In this document: in pieces, positions 27,246 to 39,905 of the stretch | How the letters are laid out: each line of letters opens with the position of its first letter | Position numbering within the stretch: the first letter of the stretch is position 1 | Source: Enterobacter huaxiensis | Lineage (GTDB): Bacteria > Pseudomonadota > Gammaproteobacteria > Enterobacterales > Enterobacteriaceae | Direction: 5' to 3' | Assembly (NCBI RefSeq): GCF_003594935.2 | Contig: NZ_CP043342.1 | Coordinates: 496,001-560,000, forward strand | Length of the DNA: 64,000 nt | Notes under the pieces: model-generated | The model's input: the letters and a program-made list of their open reading frames with translations, nothing else | What the model was told of the DNA's origin: nothing | The model's database searches: none | Translations under genes and position numbers: made by a program

Positions 27246-30101
27246 TTACAGCGCCGCGATAACCGCCTGCTGCTCAATCAGCTTGGTCTTCGCATCGGCG
27301 AAAGCAACCAGACGCTCACGCTCTTTGGCGATGACCGCCTCCGGCGCGCGGGCGACAAAGCCTTCGTTCGCCAGCTTGCTTTCGATTTTGCCAATTTCCA
27401 CGTCGACTTTCGCCACTTCTTTCGCCAGACGCGCCAGCTCGGCGTCCTTGTCGATCAGGCCTGCCATCGGGATCAGCAGCTCGGCGCCGTCGATGATTTT
27501 AGTCACGGAAACCGGACCTTTGTCATCCGCAGGCAGCACGGTGATGCTTTCCAGACGCGCCATGGTTTTCAGGAAGGTGTTGTTCTCGCTGACGCGACGA
27601 ACAGCCGCTTCGCTGCACCCGCGAAGCAGCAGCTCCAGCGGTTTGCCAGGGGCGATGTTCATTTCAGCACGGATGTTACGTACCGCAACGATAGCCTGTT
27701 TCAGCCACTCGGTATCCGCGGAAGCCGCTTCATCAACCTTAGCCGCATCGAATTCCGGGAACGGCTGCAGCATGATGGTATCGGCGCTGATGCCTGCAAT
27801 CACCTTCACGCGCTGCCAGATGGTTTCGGTGATGAATGGAATGACCGGATGCGCCAGGCGCAGCAGACCTTCCAGAACGGTAATCAGCGTGTTGCGCGTG
27901 CCGCGCAGCTCCGCCTCGGTTCCGCCGTTCATCACCGGCTTCGCCAGCTCCAGATACCAGTCGCAGAACTGGTTCCAGGTGAATTCGTACAGGATGCCCG
28001 CAGCGATATCGAAGCGGTAGCTGTCCAGCGCCTCGCGGAACGCTTTCACGGTCTGGTTGAATTCTGCCAGGATCCAGCGGTCCGCCAGAGACAGGGACAT
28101 TTCGCCGCCGTTGAAGCCGCAATCCTGATCTTCGGTGTTCATCAGCACGAAGCGGCTGGCGTTCCACAGCTTGTTACAGAAGTTACGGTAACCTTCCAGA
28201 CGCTTCATGTCCCAGTTGATGTCACGGCCGGTAGAGGCCAGCGCCGCCAGGGTGAAACGCAGGGCGTCGGTACCGTGAGACTCAATTCCGTTCGGGAACT
28301 GCTTCTCGGTACGCTTACGGATTTTCTCAGCCAGCTGCGGCTGCATCATGTTGCCGGTACGTTTTTCCAGAAGGTCTTCCAGAGAGATACCGTCCACCAT
28401 GTCCAGCGGGTCAATAACGTTACCCTTGGACTTGGACATCTTCTGGCCTTCGTCGTCGCGGATCAGGCCGGTCATGTAGACGGTATGGAACGGAACCTGC
28501 GGCTTGCCGTCTTCATCTTTGATGAAGTGCATGGTCATCATGATCATGCGGGCAATCCAGAAGAAGATGATGTCGAAGCCGGAAACCATCACGCTGGTTG
28601 GGTGGAACTGACGCAGCGCGTCGGTGTTTTCTGGCCAGCCGAGGGTGGAGAAGGTCCACAGCGCGGAGGAGAACCAGGTATCCAGCACGTCTTCGTCCTG
28701 ACGCAGCGCAACGTCCGCGCTCAGGTTATTTTCCTGACGCACTTCGTCTTCGGTGCGGCCAACGTAGACGTTTCCTTCGTTGTCGTACCACGCCGGGATA
28801 CGGTGACCCCACCACAGCTGACGGGAAATACACCAGTCCTGAATATCACGCATCCAGGAGAAGTACATGTTTTCGTACTGCTTCGGCACAAACTGGATGC
28901 TGCCGTTTTCAACGGCTTCAACCGCCGGTTTTGCCAGCACGTCGGCACGCACGTACCACTGGTCGGTCAGCATTGGCTCGATAACTACGCCACCGCGGTC
29001 GCCGTACGGCACGGTCAGATCGTGAGGCTTGACCTCTTCCAGCAGGCCGAGTGCATCTACGGCAGCAACGATGGCTTTACGCGCGGCAAAACGCTCCAGC
29101 TTCTGGAACTCAGCCGGAATGTCGCTTGAGTAAACGTCAGACTCTTCGCCTTTGGTGTCGTACACTTCTGCGCTTTCGCGGATATCACCGTCAAAGGTCA
29201 GAATGTTGATCATCGGCAGGGCGTGACGACGACCGACTTCATAGTCGTTAAAGTCGTGCGCAGGGGTGATTTTTACGCAGCCAGTGCCTTTTTCCATGTC
29301 GGCGTGTTCGTCGCCCACAATCGGAATACGGCGGTTCACCAGCGGCAGCACCACGAATTTGCCGATCAGATCTTTATAACGCGGATCTTCCGGGTTAACG
29401 GCCACGCCGGTATCGCCCAGCAGGGTTTCCGGACGGGTCGTTGCCACCACCAGGTAGTCTTTACCGTCTGCGGTTTTCGCGCCGTCGGCCAGCGGATAGC
29501 GGATGTGCCACATGGAGCCTTTAGACTCGCGGTTTTCCACTTCCAGGTCAGAGATGGCGGTGCGCAGCTTTGGATCCCAGTTTACCAGGCGCTTGCCGCG
29601 GTAAATCAGGTCTTCTTTATACAGGCGCACGAAGACTTCTTTCACGGCATTGGACAGGCCTTCATCCATGGTGAAGCGCTCGCGCTCCCAGTCCACGGAG
29701 TTGCCGAGGCGGCGCATCTGACGGGTAATGGTGCCGCCGGATTCCGCTTTCCACTGCCAGATTTTGTCGATGAACGCGTCGCGACCGTAGTCGTGGCGGG
29801 TTTTACCTTCTTCTGCGGCAATTTTACGCTCAACCACCATCTGGGTCGCGATACCCGCGTGGTCAGTCCCCGCCTGCCACAGGGTGTTTTTACCCTGCAT
29901 GCGCTGGTAGCGGATCATGGTATCCATGATGGTTTGCTGGAAAGCATGACCCATATGCAAACTGCCGGTGACGTTCGGCGGCGGGATCATGATGCAGAAG
30001 GACTCTTTGCTTTCATCGCCGTTAGGCTTGAAATAGCCCTGCTGTTCCCAGTGCTCGTAAAGCGGCTGTTCGATATCGCGTGGGTTATATGTCTTTTCCA
30101 T
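27246..30101 (-). CDS. valS: Valyl-tRNA synthetase
   Basis: Class I aminoacyl-tRNA synthetase that charges tRNA-Val and edits mis-activated threonine. Its 951 residues equal the E. coli length. The HIGH-type motif is HMGH at 49-52 and the KMSKS loop (KMSKSKGN) is near 555; an editing domain lies between, and a C-terminal coiled coil (about 885-951) follows. Its ATG overlaps the holC stop as TAATG, so it is translationally coupled in the order pepA-holC-valS. Confidence 0.99.
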   Translation of the reverse strand: MEKTYNPRDIEQPLYEHWEQQGYFKPNGDESKESFCIMIPPPNVTGSLHMGHAFQQTIMDTMIRYQRMQGKNTLWQAGTDHAGIATQMVVERKIAAEEGKTRHDYGRDAFIDKIWQWKAESGGTITRQMRRLGNSVDWERERFTMDEGLSNAVKEVFVRLYKEDLIYRGKRLVNWDPKLRTAISDLEVENRESKGSMWHIRYPLADGAKTADGKDYLVVATTRPETLLGDTGVAVNPEDPRYKDLIGKFVVLPLVNRRIPIVGDEHADMEKGTGCVKITPAHDFNDYEVGRRHALPMINILTFDGDIRESAEVYDTKGEESDVYSSDIPAEFQKLERFAARKAIVAAVDALGLLEEVKPHDLTVPYGDRGGVVIEPMLTDQWYVRADVLAKPAVEAVENGSIQFVPKQYENMYFSWMRDIQDWCISRQLWWGHRIPAWYDNEGNVYVGRTEDEVRQENNLSADVALRQDEDVLDTWFSSALWTFSTLGWPENTDALRQFHPTSVMVSGFDIIFFWIARMIMMTMHFIKDEDGKPQVPFHTVYMTGLIRDDEGQKMSKSKGNVIDPLDMVDGISLEDLLEKRTGNMMQPQLAEKIRKRTEKQFPNGIESHGTDALRFTLAALASTGRDINWDMKRLEGYRNFCNKLWNASRFVLMNTEDQDCGFNGGEMSLSLADRWILAEFNQTVKAFREALDSYRFDIAAGILYEFTWNQFCDWYLELAKPVMNGGTEAELRGTRNTLITVLEGLLRLAHPVIPFITETIWQRVKVIAGISADTIMLQPFPEFDAAKVDEAASADTEWLKQAIVAVRNIRAEMNIAPGKPLELLLRGCSEAAVRRVSENNTFLKTMARLESITVLPADDKGPVSVTKIIDGAELLIPMAGLIDKDAELARLAKEVAKVDVEIGKIESKLANEGFVARAPEAVIAKERERLVAFADAKTKLIEQQAVIAAL

Positions 30102-30544
30102 TATTTCCAGGTTGCCGTATTCAGGTTAAAACCAGCCAGGCGGTACGCTTTGTAGCGTTCGCGCGCCAGTTGTTTCAAAGATTCTTCGTGAGGGACAAAG
30201 TCTACCACTTCTGTGAAAGCGGTGGCAAAATCTGCAAAGTCTATCCGCAGGCTGATGAGAATATCGCGCGCGCTGCTGTTGCGCTTCTGCGGCCAGGCAA
30301 TTTCTACCGGTGCACCGCCGCGCGGGCCTTCGCCTGACAGGTTGTGCGGCACAAAACTCTCCGGCGGGCGCGCCCATAGCGCTTCGTCGAGGCGAATCGC
30401 CTGCTGCTCATCTTCACAGGCAATCAACACGCGTTTGCCTGCGCGCCAACGTTCTGCGGCAATTTCACACACCAGTTGTTCAACGGCGCTAAGACCATCC
30501 TGATGGGTGTCGTTGTCCAGAAGGTAGAACGTTGCATTCTTCAT
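30101..30544 (-). CDS. holC: DNA polymerase III chi subunit
   Basis: Clamp-loader accessory subunit that links the replicase to single-strand binding protein. The 147 residues match E. coli. The N-terminal fold ([12 protein letters not shown]) and the basic/aromatic SSB-contact region are conserved. The stop overlaps the valS start by 1 nt. A REP pair separates it from pepA upstream, where mRNA processing may set different levels. Confidence 0.97.
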   Translation of the reverse strand: MKNATFYLLDNDTHQDGLSAVEQLVCEIAAERWRAGKRVLIACEDEQQAIRLDEALWARPPESFVPHNLSGEGPRGGAPVEIAWPQKRNSSARDILISLRIDFADFATAFTEVVDFVPHEESLKQLARERYKAYRLAGFNLNTATWK

Positions 30545-30578
30545 ATATGGGGCTTCTTGTCGTGGATTTAAATGCTAA

Positions 30579-30654
30579 GCCGGGTGGCGCTACGCTTACC
30601 CGGCCTACGGTTGAGTGACGCTGTAGGCCGGGTAAGGCGAAGCCGCCACCCGGC
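30579..30654. repeat. Pair of inverted REP elements between pepA and holC
   Basis: REP 30579-30608 (GCCGGGTGGCG...CGGCCTAC) and inverse REP 30623-30654 (GTAGGCCGGGTAAGG...CACCCGGC) lie inside what is probably one transcription unit. The second is near identical to the one beside ahr. Confidence 0.88.
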
Positions 30655-30662
30655 GTTTAACA

Positions 30663-32439
<1,777 letters not shown>

Positions 32440-33540
32440 GTGATAATCATAAGATATCTGGTGCGGGAGACGCTCAAGAGCCAACTGGCGATCCTCTTTA
32501 TCCTTCTTCTGATCTTTTTCTGTCAGAAGCTGGTCAGGATCCTCGGCGCGGCGGTTGACGGTGAAATCCCAACAAATCTGGTGCTTTCTCTGCTCGGGTT
32601 AGGCGTGCCGGAAATGGCGCAGCTTATCCTGCCGTTAAGCCTTTTCCTCGGTTTGCTGATGACGCTCGGCAGACTCTATACCGAAAGTGAAATTACGGTC
32701 ATGCATGCCTGCGGCTTAAGCAAAGCCGTGCTGGTAAAAGCGGCAATGGTACTGGCGTTGTTTACCGGGATCGTGGCTGCCGTGAACGTGATGTGGGCAG
32801 GCCCAACCTCCTCCCGCCACCAGGATGAAGTCCTGGCGGAAGCCAAAGCCAACCCGGGGCTGGCGGCGCTGGCACAGGGCCAGTTCCAGCAGGCCACCGA
32901 CGGTAATTCCGTTCTCTTCATCGAAAGCGTTGACGGCAGCCGCTTTAACGATGTGTTTCTTGCCCAGCTGCGCACCAAAGGAAACGCCCGTCCTTCCGTG
33001 GTGGTGGCTGATTCTGGCCAGCTTGCACAGCGTAAAGATGGCTCTCAGGTAGTGACGCTGAACAAAGGCACGCGCTTTGAAGGCACGGCGATGCTGCGCG
33101 ATTTCCGCATCACGGATTTCCAGAACTACCAGGCGATTATCGGTCACCAGGCGGTAGCGCTCGATCCGACCGACACCGAGCAGATGGACATGCGGACCCT
33201 TTTCAATACCGATACCGACCGCGCGCGGGCTGAACTGCACTGGCGAATTACTCTGGTATTCACCGTATTTATGATGGCGCTGATGGTTGTGCCGCTGAGC
33301 GTGGTCAACCCGCGCCAGGGCCGCGTGCTGTCGATGCTGCCGGCTATGCTGCTCTATCTGGTGTTCTTCCTGCTTCAGACTTCGATCAAGTCTAACGGTG
33401 GGAAAGGGAAGATTGACCCGATGATCTGGACCTGGGTAGTCAATGGTCTGTATCTGCTGCTGGCGGTGGGACTTAACTTGTGGGATACGGTGCCGATGCG
33501 TCGAATTCGCGCCCGCTTTACGCGTAAAGGAGCCATCTAA
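32440..33540 (+). CDS. lptF: LPS export permease LptF
   Basis: One half of the LptF-LptG channel of the LptB2FGC complex, which lifts LPS out of the inner membrane. The start is GTG, as in E. coli, giving 366 residues. Six membrane helices are expected: three N-terminal (about 15-35, 60-80, 100-120) and three C-terminal (about 270-350), around a periplasmic beta-jellyroll domain. It overlaps lptG by 1 nt (TAATG). Its partners lptB, lptA and lptC are about 9 kb away in this window, whereas in E. coli the two groups are far apart. Confidence 0.97.
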   Translation: MIIIRYLVRETLKSQLAILFILLLIFFCQKLVRILGAAVDGEIPTNLVLSLLGLGVPEMAQLILPLSLFLGLLMTLGRLYTESEITVMHACGLSKAVLVKAAMVLALFTGIVAAVNVMWAGPTSSRHQDEVLAEAKANPGLAALAQGQFQQATDGNSVLFIESVDGSRFNDVFLAQLRTKGNARPSVVVADSGQLAQRKDGSQVVTLNKGTRFEGTAMLRDFRITDFQNYQAIIGHQAVALDPTDTEQMDMRTLFNTDTDRARAELHWRITLVFTVFMMALMVVPLSVVNPRQGRVLSMLPAMLLYLVFFLLQTSIKSNGGKGKIDPMIWTWVVNGLYLLLAVGLNLWDTVPMRRIRARFTRKGAI

Positions 33541-34622
33541 TGCAGGCATTTGGCGTTCTTGACCGCTATATCGGTAAAACAATTTTTACCACCATCATGA
33601 TGACGCTGTTCATGCTGGTTTCACTCTCCGGCATCATTAAATTTGTCGACCAGCTGAAAAAAGCCGGGCAGGGGAGCTATGACGCGATGGGGGCAGGGAT
33701 GTATACCCTGCTCAGCGCCCCGAAAGATATTCAGATCTTCTTCCCGATGGCGGCCCTGCTGGGCGCGCTGCTGGGGCTGGGGATGCTTGCTCAGCGCAGC
33801 GAGCTGGTGGTTATGCAGGCATCGGGTTTTACCCGAATGCAGGTTGCGCTGTCGGTCATGAAAACCGCTATCCCGCTGGTGCTGCTGACCATGGCTATCG
33901 GCGAGTGGGTTGCGCCGCAGGGTGAGCAGATGGCGCGTAACTATCGTGCTCAGGCCATGTACGGCGGTTCTCTGCTTTCAACCCAGCAGGGGCTGTGGGC
34001 GAAAGATGGCAACAGCTTTGTCTATATCGAGCGCGTGAAAGGTGATGATGAACTGGGCGGTGTGAGCATTTACACCTTCAATGATGAGCGCCGTTTACAG
34101 TCTGTTCGTCACGCCTCCTCTGCGAAGTTCGACCCTGACCACAGGCAGTGGCGTTTGTCTCAGGTGGATGAATCTAACCTGAAAGACCCGAAACAGATCA
34201 CCGGTACGCAGACGGTGTCCGGCACCTGGAAAACCAACCTGACCCCGGACAAGCTGGGCGTGGTAGCACTGGATCCTGATGCGCTTTCAATCAGCGGCTT
34301 GCATAACTACGTGAAGTACCTGAAATCGAGTGGGCAAGACGCCGGGCGTTATCAGCTCAATATGTGGAGCAAAATCTTCCAGCCGATGTCCGTCGCGGTC
34401 ATGATGCTGATGGCGCTGTCGTTTATCTTTGGCCCGCTGCGTAGCGTGCCGATGGGCGTGCGCGTCGTCACCGGTATCAGCTTCGGCTTTGTGTTCTACG
34501 TCCTCGACCAAATCTTTGGTCCGCTGACGCTGGTTTATGGCATTCCGCCGATTATCGGTGCGCTGCTGCCGAGCGCCAGCTTCTTCCTGATCAGCCTCTG
34601 GCTGCTGCTGAGACGTTCCTGA
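33540..34622 (+). CDS. lptG: LPS export permease LptG
   Basis: Partner of LptF in the LPS transporter. Its 360 residues match E. coli. The topology is the same, with TM helices near 12-32, 65-85 and 100-120, a periplasmic domain (about 130-265), and TM helices near 280-355. The coupling stretch between helices (AQRSELVVMQASGF) contacts LptB. The next gene is arcB after a hairpin; in E. coli the next gene is yjgR, which here lies at the opposite end of the block. Confidence 0.97.
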   Translation: MQAFGVLDRYIGKTIFTTIMMTLFMLVSLSGIIKFVDQLKKAGQGSYDAMGAGMYTLLSAPKDIQIFFPMAALLGALLGLGMLAQRSELVVMQASGFTRMQVALSVMKTAIPLVLLTMAIGEWVAPQGEQMARNYRAQAMYGGSLLSTQQGLWAKDGNSFVYIERVKGDDELGGVSIYTFNDERRLQSVRHASSAKFDPDHRQWRLSQVDESNLKDPKQITGTQTVSGTWKTNLTPDKLGVVALDPDALSISGLHNYVKYLKSSGQDAGRYQLNMWSKIFQPMSVAVMMLMALSFIFGPLRSVPMGVRVVTGISFGFVFYVLDQIFGPLTLVYGIPPIIGALLPSASFFLISLWLLLRRS

Positions 34623-34631
34623 CAGACCTCT

Positions 34632-34659
34632 CCTCGCTCCCGTTTCCCCGGGAGCGAGG
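34632..34659 (+). terminator. Hairpin after lptG
   Basis: CCTCGCTCCCG and CGGGAGCGAGG form an 11-bp stem with a 6-nt loop, 10 nt past the lptG stop. The tail (CTAATCTCCTGTTTC) is only weakly T-rich. It lies at the right-hand boundary of the relocated block. Confidence 0.55.
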
Positions 34660-34757
34660 CTAATCTCCTGTTTCATCCCGCACTTTTTCTCACAACCTTC
34701 AACGCCGCGCCGCGAATTTGAGTATTATTGAGCGATAACGTCGTGAAGGGATCCTCT

Positions 34758-37091
34758 ATGAAGCAAATTCGAATGCTTGCCCAGTATTACGTCGACCTGA
34801 TGATGAAGCTTGGGCTGGTGCGTTTCTCCATGCTGCTGGCTTTGGCGCTGGTTGTTCTGGCGATTGTCGTGCAAATGGCAGTCACCATGGTTCTGCATGG
34901 CCAGGTCGAAAGTATCGACGTGATCCGCTCTATTTTCTTCGGCCTGTTGATTACCCCCTGGGCGGTCTATTTCCTCTCCGTGGTGGTTGAGCAGCTGGAG
35001 GAGTCTCGCCAGCGTTTATCAAAACTGGTGGATAAGCTGGAAGAGATGCGCGAGCGCGATCTCAAGCTTAACGTCCAGCTGAAGGACAATATTGCGCAGC
35101 TGAACCAGGAGATTTCGGACCGCGAGAAGGCGGAAGCCGAACGACAGGCCACGCTGGAACAGCTGAAAATCGAAATGAAAGAGCGTGAAGTCACGCAGAT
35201 CCAGCTCGAACAGCAATCCTCTTTCCTGCGCTCCTTCCTGGATGCCTCACCGGACCTGGTGTTCTACCGCAATGAAGATAAAGAGTTTTCCGGCTGTAAC
35301 CGCGCGATGGAGCTGTTGACCGGGAAAAGCGAAAAGCAGCTGATTAACCTTAAGCCGCAGGACGTCTATTCCGAAGAGGCCGCAGCGAAAGTGATGGAGA
35401 CCGATGAAAAAGTCTTCCGCCACAACGTGTCGCTGACCTATGAGCAGTGGCTGGACTATCCCGACGGGCGCAAAGCCTGCTTTGAAATCCGTAAGGTGCC
35501 GTACTACGACCGCGTGGGGAAACGTCACGGCCTGATGGGCTTTGGCCGTGATATTACCGAGCGTAAGCGCTATCAGGATGCGCTTGAGCGCGCCAGCCGT
35601 GACAAAACGACCTTTATCTCTACCATCAGCCACGAGCTGCGTACGCCGCTGAACGGCATTGTGGGGTTGAGCCGCATTCTGTTGGATACCGACCTGACCG
35701 GCGAGCAGGAAAAATACCTCAAAACGATCCACGTTTCCGCCGTCACGCTGGGCAATATCTTCAACGATATTATCGATATGGATAAAATGGAGCGCCGTAA
35801 GGTCCAGCTCGATAACCAGCCGGTTGATTTCACCGGTTTCCTGGCTGACCTTGAGAACCTTTCGGGCCTGCAGGCCCAGCAAAAGGGGCTGCGCTTCGTG
35901 CTGGAACCGACGCTGCCGTTACCGCATAAAGTGGTGACAGACGGCACGCGCCTGCGTCAGATCTTGTGGAACCTTATCAGCAACGCCGTGAAGTTTACCC
36001 AGAAGGGGCAGGTTGCGGTGCGGATCCGCTATGACGAAGGGGACATGCTGCACTTCGAGGTTGAGGACTCGGGCATCGGTATTCCGCAGGAAGAGCAGGA
36101 TAAGATCTTTGCCATGTACTATCAGGTGAAGGACAGCAACGGTGGTAAGCCGGCAACCGGCACCGGAATTGGCCTGGCGGTATCAAAACGTCTGGCGAAG
36201 AGCATGGGCGGCGATATCACCGTTGCCAGCCATCCGGGTAAAGGGTCCACCTTTACGCTGACGGTGCATGCGCCAGCGGTGGCGGAAGAGGTAGAAGATA
36301 CCTTTGATAACGACGATATGCCGCTGCCGGCGCTGCACGTTCTGCTGGTGGAAGACATTGAGCTGAACGTGATTGTCGCGCGTTCCGTGCTGGAAAAACT
36401 GGGCAACAGCGTGGACGTGGCGATGACCGGTAAGGCCGCGCTGGAGATGTTTACCCCGGGCGAATACGATCTGGTTCTGCTGGATATTCAGCTCCCGGAT
36501 ATGACCGGGCTGGATATCTCCCGTGAGCTCACGAGCAAATATGCCGCTGACGAGCTGCCGCCGCTGGTTGCGCTGACGGCGAACGTGCTGAAGGATAAAA
36601 AAGAGTACCTCGATGCCGGTATGGATGACGTGCTCAGTAAGCCGCTGGCAGTGCCTGCACTGACTGCCATGATCAAGAAGTTCTGGGATACCTGTGATGA
36701 AGAGGAGAGCACCATGACGTCTGTTGATAGCGCGAAGGTTCAAACGCTGCTCGATACCGCAATGCTGGAGCAGTATATCGATCTGGTTGGCCCGAAGCTG
36801 ATTACCGATGGCCTGGCCGTATTTGAGAAAATGATGCCGGGATATTTGAGCGTGCTGGAGTCGAACCTGACGGCGCGTGACCAGAAAGGCATTGTTGAAG
36901 AGGGGCATAAGATTAAAGGCGCAGCCGGTTCGGTGGGGTTACGCCATCTCCAGCAGCTGGGCCAACAGATTCAATCCCCTGATTTACCTGCATGGGAAGA
37001 TAACGTAGGTGAATGGGTCGAGGAGATGAAACAGGAGTGGCAGAACGATGTGGCGGTATTAAAAGCCTGGGTGGATGCCAGAAAAAAATGA
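34758..37091 (+). CDS. arcB: Hybrid sensor kinase ArcB
   Basis: Senses the quinone redox state and phosphorylates ArcA under low oxygen. I chose the ATG at 34758 (MKQIRMLAQYY), giving 777 residues (E. coli 778). Order of parts: two TM helices (about 25-47 and 58-77), a coiled coil and PAS region (about 90-270), the kinase domain with its histidine in FISTISHELRTP near 292, a receiver domain with its aspartate in LVLLDIQLPD near 576, and an HPt domain with its histidine in EEGHKIKGAAGS near 716. Its stop codon lies beside the ArcZ terminator on the other strand. Confidence 0.98.
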   Translation: MKQIRMLAQYYVDLMMKLGLVRFSMLLALALVVLAIVVQMAVTMVLHGQVESIDVIRSIFFGLLITPWAVYFLSVVVEQLEESRQRLSKLVDKLEEMRERDLKLNVQLKDNIAQLNQEISDREKAEAERQATLEQLKIEMKEREVTQIQLEQQSSFLRSFLDASPDLVFYRNEDKEFSGCNRAMELLTGKSEKQLINLKPQDVYSEEAAAKVMETDEKVFRHNVSLTYEQWLDYPDGRKACFEIRKVPYYDRVGKRHGLMGFGRDITERKRYQDALERASRDKTTFISTISHELRTPLNGIVGLSRILLDTDLTGEQEKYLKTIHVSAVTLGNIFNDIIDMDKMERRKVQLDNQPVDFTGFLADLENLSGLQAQQKGLRFVLEPTLPLPHKVVTDGTRLRQILWNLISNAVKFTQKGQVAVRIRYDEGDMLHFEVEDSGIGIPQEEQDKIFAMYYQVKDSNGGKPATGTGIGLAVSKRLAKSMGGDITVASHPGKGSTFTLTVHAPAVAEEVEDTFDNDDMPLPALHVLLVEDIELNVIVARSVLEKLGNSVDVAMTGKAALEMFTPGEYDLVLLDIQLPDMTGLDISRELTSKYAADELPPLVALTANVLKDKKEYLDAGMDDVLSKPLAVPALTAMIKKFWDTCDEEESTMTSVDSAKVQTLLDTAMLEQYIDLVGPKLITDGLAVFEKMMPGYLSVLESNLTARDQKGIVEEGHKIKGAAGSVGLRHLQQLGQQIQSPDLPAWEDNVGEWVEEMKQEWQNDVAVLKAWVDARKK

Positions 37092-37204
37092 CCCCGGCTT
37101 AACCGGGGTGCGCGAATACTGCGCCAACACCAGGGAAATCGTGGCTGCGCCGGATTTATTTGTGTTGTTTTCGCTTGGACGCCGCCTGAATAATGAGGCC
37201 GCAC
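37083..37204 (-). ncRNA. arcZ: Small RNA ArcZ
   Basis: Hfq-dependent sRNA that activates rpoS translation and, in a feedback loop, lowers arcB. On the minus strand the RNA starts near GTGCGGCC and keeps the conserved 3' half GGTGTTGGCGCAGTATTCG. It ends in the hairpin CCCCGG-TTAAG-CCGGGG followed by TCATTTTTTT. The 3' half is almost identical to E. coli ArcZ, while the 5' half (removed by processing) differs, as expected. It lies antisense to the arcB 3' end, and its T-run lies over the last arcB codons. The upstream GCTATCTTAT may be its -10. Confidence 0.9.
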
Positions 37205-37323
37205 GCAGATAAGATAGCAAATCTTAAATGGTTTGTTACATGAATCAGTGAAATGTGTGAAGCATAGCGTTTTAATCAGAATTATTAATATGCTTCAGCG
37301 CGTTGGAGAGAAGGATCGTAAGA

Positions 37324-37977
37324 ATGAAAAAGATCGGTGTCGTGCTGAGTGGTTGCGGCGTTTACGATGGTTCAGAAATACATGAAGCCGTATTAACGCT
37401 GCTGGCATTGTCCCGACGGGGGGCTGAGGTTGTCTGTTTCGCGCCGGATAAAAAACAGGCGGACGTCATTAATCATCTGACCGGCGAGCCGATGGCAGAA
37501 GCCCGCAGCGTGCTCATTGAAGCGGCGCGCATTGTCCGGGGCGAGATTCATCCGCTGGTGCAGGCGGACGCTTCGGCGCTGGATGCGCTAATTGTGCCGG
37601 GTGGTTTTGGCGCGGCCAAAAACCTCAGCACGTTTGCGGCTCAGGGGGCGGAATGTCAGATCGACCCGGATCTGAAAGCGCTATCGCAGGCCATGCATGC
37701 GGCCGGAAAACCACAGGGCTTTATCTGTATCGCACCGGCGATGCTGCCCCGAATCTTTGAGTTCCCCCTGCGCCTGACCATCGGAACGGATATTGATACC
37801 GCTGAGATCGTCGAAGAAATGGGGGGTGAACATGTCCCCTGTCCGGTCGATGACATTGTGGTCGATGAAGAGAACAAGATTGTCACCACCCCTGCCTATA
37901 TGCTTGCGCAGAATATTGCCGAGGCGGCTACCGGCATTGAAAAGCTGGTGGACAGAGTGTTGGTTCTGACTGAATGA
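37324..37977 (+). CDS. elbB: Isoprenoid biosynthesis glyoxalase ElbB
   Basis: DJ-1/PfpI-superfamily protein with glyoxalase activity reported in E. coli; its link to isoprenoid synthesis is genetic. The start at 37324 ([12 protein letters not shown]) gives 217 residues and has an AGAAGGA ribosome site. The nucleophile-type cysteine is in FICIAPAML, and [11 protein letters not shown] is a family motif. It overlaps mtgA by 4 nt (ATGA), so the two are coupled. Confidence 0.96.
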   Translation: MKKIGVVLSGCGVYDGSEIHEAVLTLLALSRRGAEVVCFAPDKKQADVINHLTGEPMAEARSVLIEAARIVRGEIHPLVQADASALDALIVPGGFGAAKNLSTFAAQGAECQIDPDLKALSQAMHAAGKPQGFICIAPAMLPRIFEFPLRLTIGTDIDTAEIVEEMGGEHVPCPVDDIVVDEENKIVTTPAYMLAQNIAEAATGIEKLVDRVLVLTE

Positions 37978-38699
37978 GCCGCAAATTCTCCGCGGGTGCG
38001 TGGCTAAAGCGCATCCTGCTACGTATTGTGCTCGTGCTGGCGGTGTTCTGGGGCGGCGGGATCGCCCTGTTCAGCATTCTGCCGGTACCGTTTTCGGCCG
38101 TGATGGTTGAACGTCAGCTCAGCGCATGGTTCACGGGGGATTTCAGCTACGTCGCCCACTCTGACTGGGTGAGCATGGATGAGATCTCGCCGTGGATGGG
38201 GCTGGCGGTGATTGCCGCAGAAGACCAGAAATTCCCGGAGCACTGGGGCTTTGACGTCGCGGCAATTGAAAAGGCGCTGGCGCATAACGAGCGTAATGAG
38301 AACCGCGTGCGCGGGGCATCTACGCTTTCACAACAGACAGCCAAGAATCTGTTTTTGTGGGATGGCCGCAGCTGGATGCGTAAAGGGCTGGAAGCGGGGC
38401 TGACGCTGGGTATCGAAACGGTCTGGAGCAAAAAACGGATTTTGACCGTTTACCTGAATATTGCCGAGTTTGGCGAGGGCGTATTTGGTGTTGAAGCGGC
38501 GTCACAACGTTATTTCAATAAACCAGCCAGCCGGCTAAGCATGTCAGAGGCCGCGCTGTTGGCTGCCGTTCTGCCGAACCCCATCAAATTTAAGGCTGGT
38601 GCGCCGTCAGGGTACGTGCGAAGCCGTCAGGCATGGATTATGCGCCAGATGCGTCAGCTGGGTGGGGAAGGGTTTATGGAGAGAAATAAGCTGATGTAG
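37974..38699 (+). CDS. mtgA: Monofunctional peptidoglycan glycosyltransferase
   Basis: GT51 enzyme that polymerises lipid II into glycan strands at the outer face of the inner membrane. It has 241 residues with one N-terminal TM helix (about 15-38). Family motifs are present: [14 protein letters not shown] (catalytic Glu), [17 protein letters not shown], and [15 protein letters not shown]. Its TAG stop lies inside a REP element. Confidence 0.97.
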   Translation: MSRKFSAGAWLKRILLRIVLVLAVFWGGGIALFSILPVPFSAVMVERQLSAWFTGDFSYVAHSDWVSMDEISPWMGLAVIAAEDQKFPEHWGFDVAAIEKALAHNERNENRVRGASTLSQQTAKNLFLWDGRSWMRKGLEAGLTLGIETVWSKKRILTVYLNIAEFGEGVFGVEAASQRYFNKPASRLSMSEAALLAAVLPNPIKFKAGAPSGYVRSRQAWIMRQMRQLGGEGFMERNKLM

Positions 38700-38725
38700 G
38701 GCGGGTAAGCGCAGCGCCACCCGCC
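38696..38725. repeat. REP element overlapping the mtgA stop
   Basis: GTAGGGCGGGTAAGC / GCGCCACCCGCC, a variant REP with GGGCGGG in place of GGCCGGG. The mtgA stop codon (38697-38699) is part of it. It separates the convergent genes mtgA and npr. Confidence 0.8.
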
Positions 38726-38736
38726 AGAGACAGGGT

Positions 38737-39009
38737 TCAGTCTTCGTCAAACCCGGCGTTAAACAGGGCAATCACCGCCGCCAGCGCCTCTTCTTCCTGG
38801 GGACCGGTCGCCTCGACTTCAATCTGCCGGCCTTTGGCAGAGTCCAGCATCAGCAGTGCGATCACGCTGTTGGCCTCTGCCTCCGTGCCTTCATCGTTAC
38901 GCAGCAGAACCTCCGCATCAAAACCCTGCATCAGTTCAAACAGCTTCATCGCCGGACGGGCGTGCATGCCCAGCTTGTTGGTGATTTCGACGGTCTGTTT
39001 TACGGTCAT
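38737..39009 (-). CDS. npr: Phosphocarrier protein NPr
   Basis: HPr-like carrier of the nitrogen phosphotransferase chain (EI-Ntr to NPr to EIIA-Ntr). Its 90 residues match E. coli. The phosphorylated histidine is H16 in GMHARPA. It overlaps rapZ by 4 nt and is the last gene of the rpoN-hpf-ptsN-rapZ-npr group. Confidence 0.97.
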   Translation of the reverse strand: MTVKQTVEITNKLGMHARPAMKLFELMQGFDAEVLLRNDEGTEAEANSVIALLMLDSAKGRQIEVEATGPQEEEALAAVIALFNAGFDED

Positions 39010-39860
39010 GTTTTACGTTTTTCCAGCGTGCGATGACGGGACTGAACGTTCTTCCCGCGCGAGCGGAAATAGTCGGCCAGCTGTTCGGCAATATAGACCG
39101 AACGATGTTTACCGCCGGTACAGCCAATCGCCACCGTCAGGTAGCTACGATTGTTTGTTTCCAGCATCGGTAACCATAGCTCAAGGTAGCTGCGCGTCTG
39201 GTAAATAAAATTGTGTACTTCTGTGTGCCTGTCGAGGAAGGCCGCCACGGGCTTATCCAGACCGGTCATTGGACGCAGTTTGGGATCCCAGTGCGGGTTC
39301 GGCAGGAAGCGTACGTCGAAAACATAATCCGCATCGATAGGTATGCCGTGCTTAAAGCCGAAGGATTCAAACACCATCGTCAGCTCGCGCTCACGCTTGC
39401 CGAGCAGGCGGGTACGCAGCATTTCTGCCAGCTCGTGCACGGACATTTCTGAGGTGTCGACAATCAGATCGGCACGGGAGCGCAGAGGCTCAAGCAGATC
39501 GCTCTCTTCATCGATGGCGCTTTCCAGAGAGAGATTTTTACTGGAGAGCGGGTGCAGACGTCGGGTATCGCTGTAGCGACGGATCAACGTGTTGCGGTCA
39601 GCATCAAGGAACAGCAGCTGCGGCGAGAAGCACTCCGGCAGATTGCTCATTGCCTGCTCAAACACTTCGGGTGATTCAGGCATGTTACGGACGTCAATGC
39701 TGACCGCCGCAGAGATTTGTCTGTCCGCAAGCGTCCGTGCCAGTTCGGGTAACAACACGACGGGCAGGTTATCTACGCAGTAAAAGCCCATATCTTCCAG
39801 CGCGCGCAGGGCCACGGACTTTCCCGACCCTGAACGGCCGCTGACAATCATCAACACCAT
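39006..39860 (-). CDS. rapZ: RNase adaptor RapZ
   Basis: GlcN6P-responsive RNA-binding protein that presents the sRNA GlmZ to RNase E, tuning glmS expression. Its 284 residues match E. coli YhbJ. Walker A is GRSGSGKS at 8-15, and a second nucleotide-binding-type motif ([11 protein letters not shown]) follows. The C-terminal domain with [13 protein letters not shown] and a basic tail ([18 protein letters not shown]) binds RNA. Confidence 0.97.
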   Translation of the reverse strand: MVLMIVSGRSGSGKSVALRALEDMGFYCVDNLPVVLLPELARTLADRQISAAVSIDVRNMPESPEVFEQAMSNLPECFSPQLLFLDADRNTLIRRYSDTRRLHPLSSKNLSLESAIDEESDLLEPLRSRADLIVDTSEMSVHELAEMLRTRLLGKRERELTMVFESFGFKHGIPIDADYVFDVRFLPNPHWDPKLRPMTGLDKPVAAFLDRHTEVHNFIYQTRSYLELWLPMLETNNRSYLTVAIGCTGGKHRSVYIAEQLADYFRSRGKNVQSRHRTLEKRKT

Positions 39861-39905
39861 GTTCCGTTTCTCCTCAGGACAACAGATGTAAACGCCATCC
39901 CCCGA

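Noticed and set aside
27849..29129. 426-codon ORF antisense to valS
   Set aside because: Entirely within valS, which is intact and full length; composition typical of a shadow frame.
34623..34757. Mobile-element scar at the right edge of the relocated block
   Set aside because: I looked for inverted repeats or a target duplication shared with the left edge near 22138 and saw none; only a simple hairpin is present.
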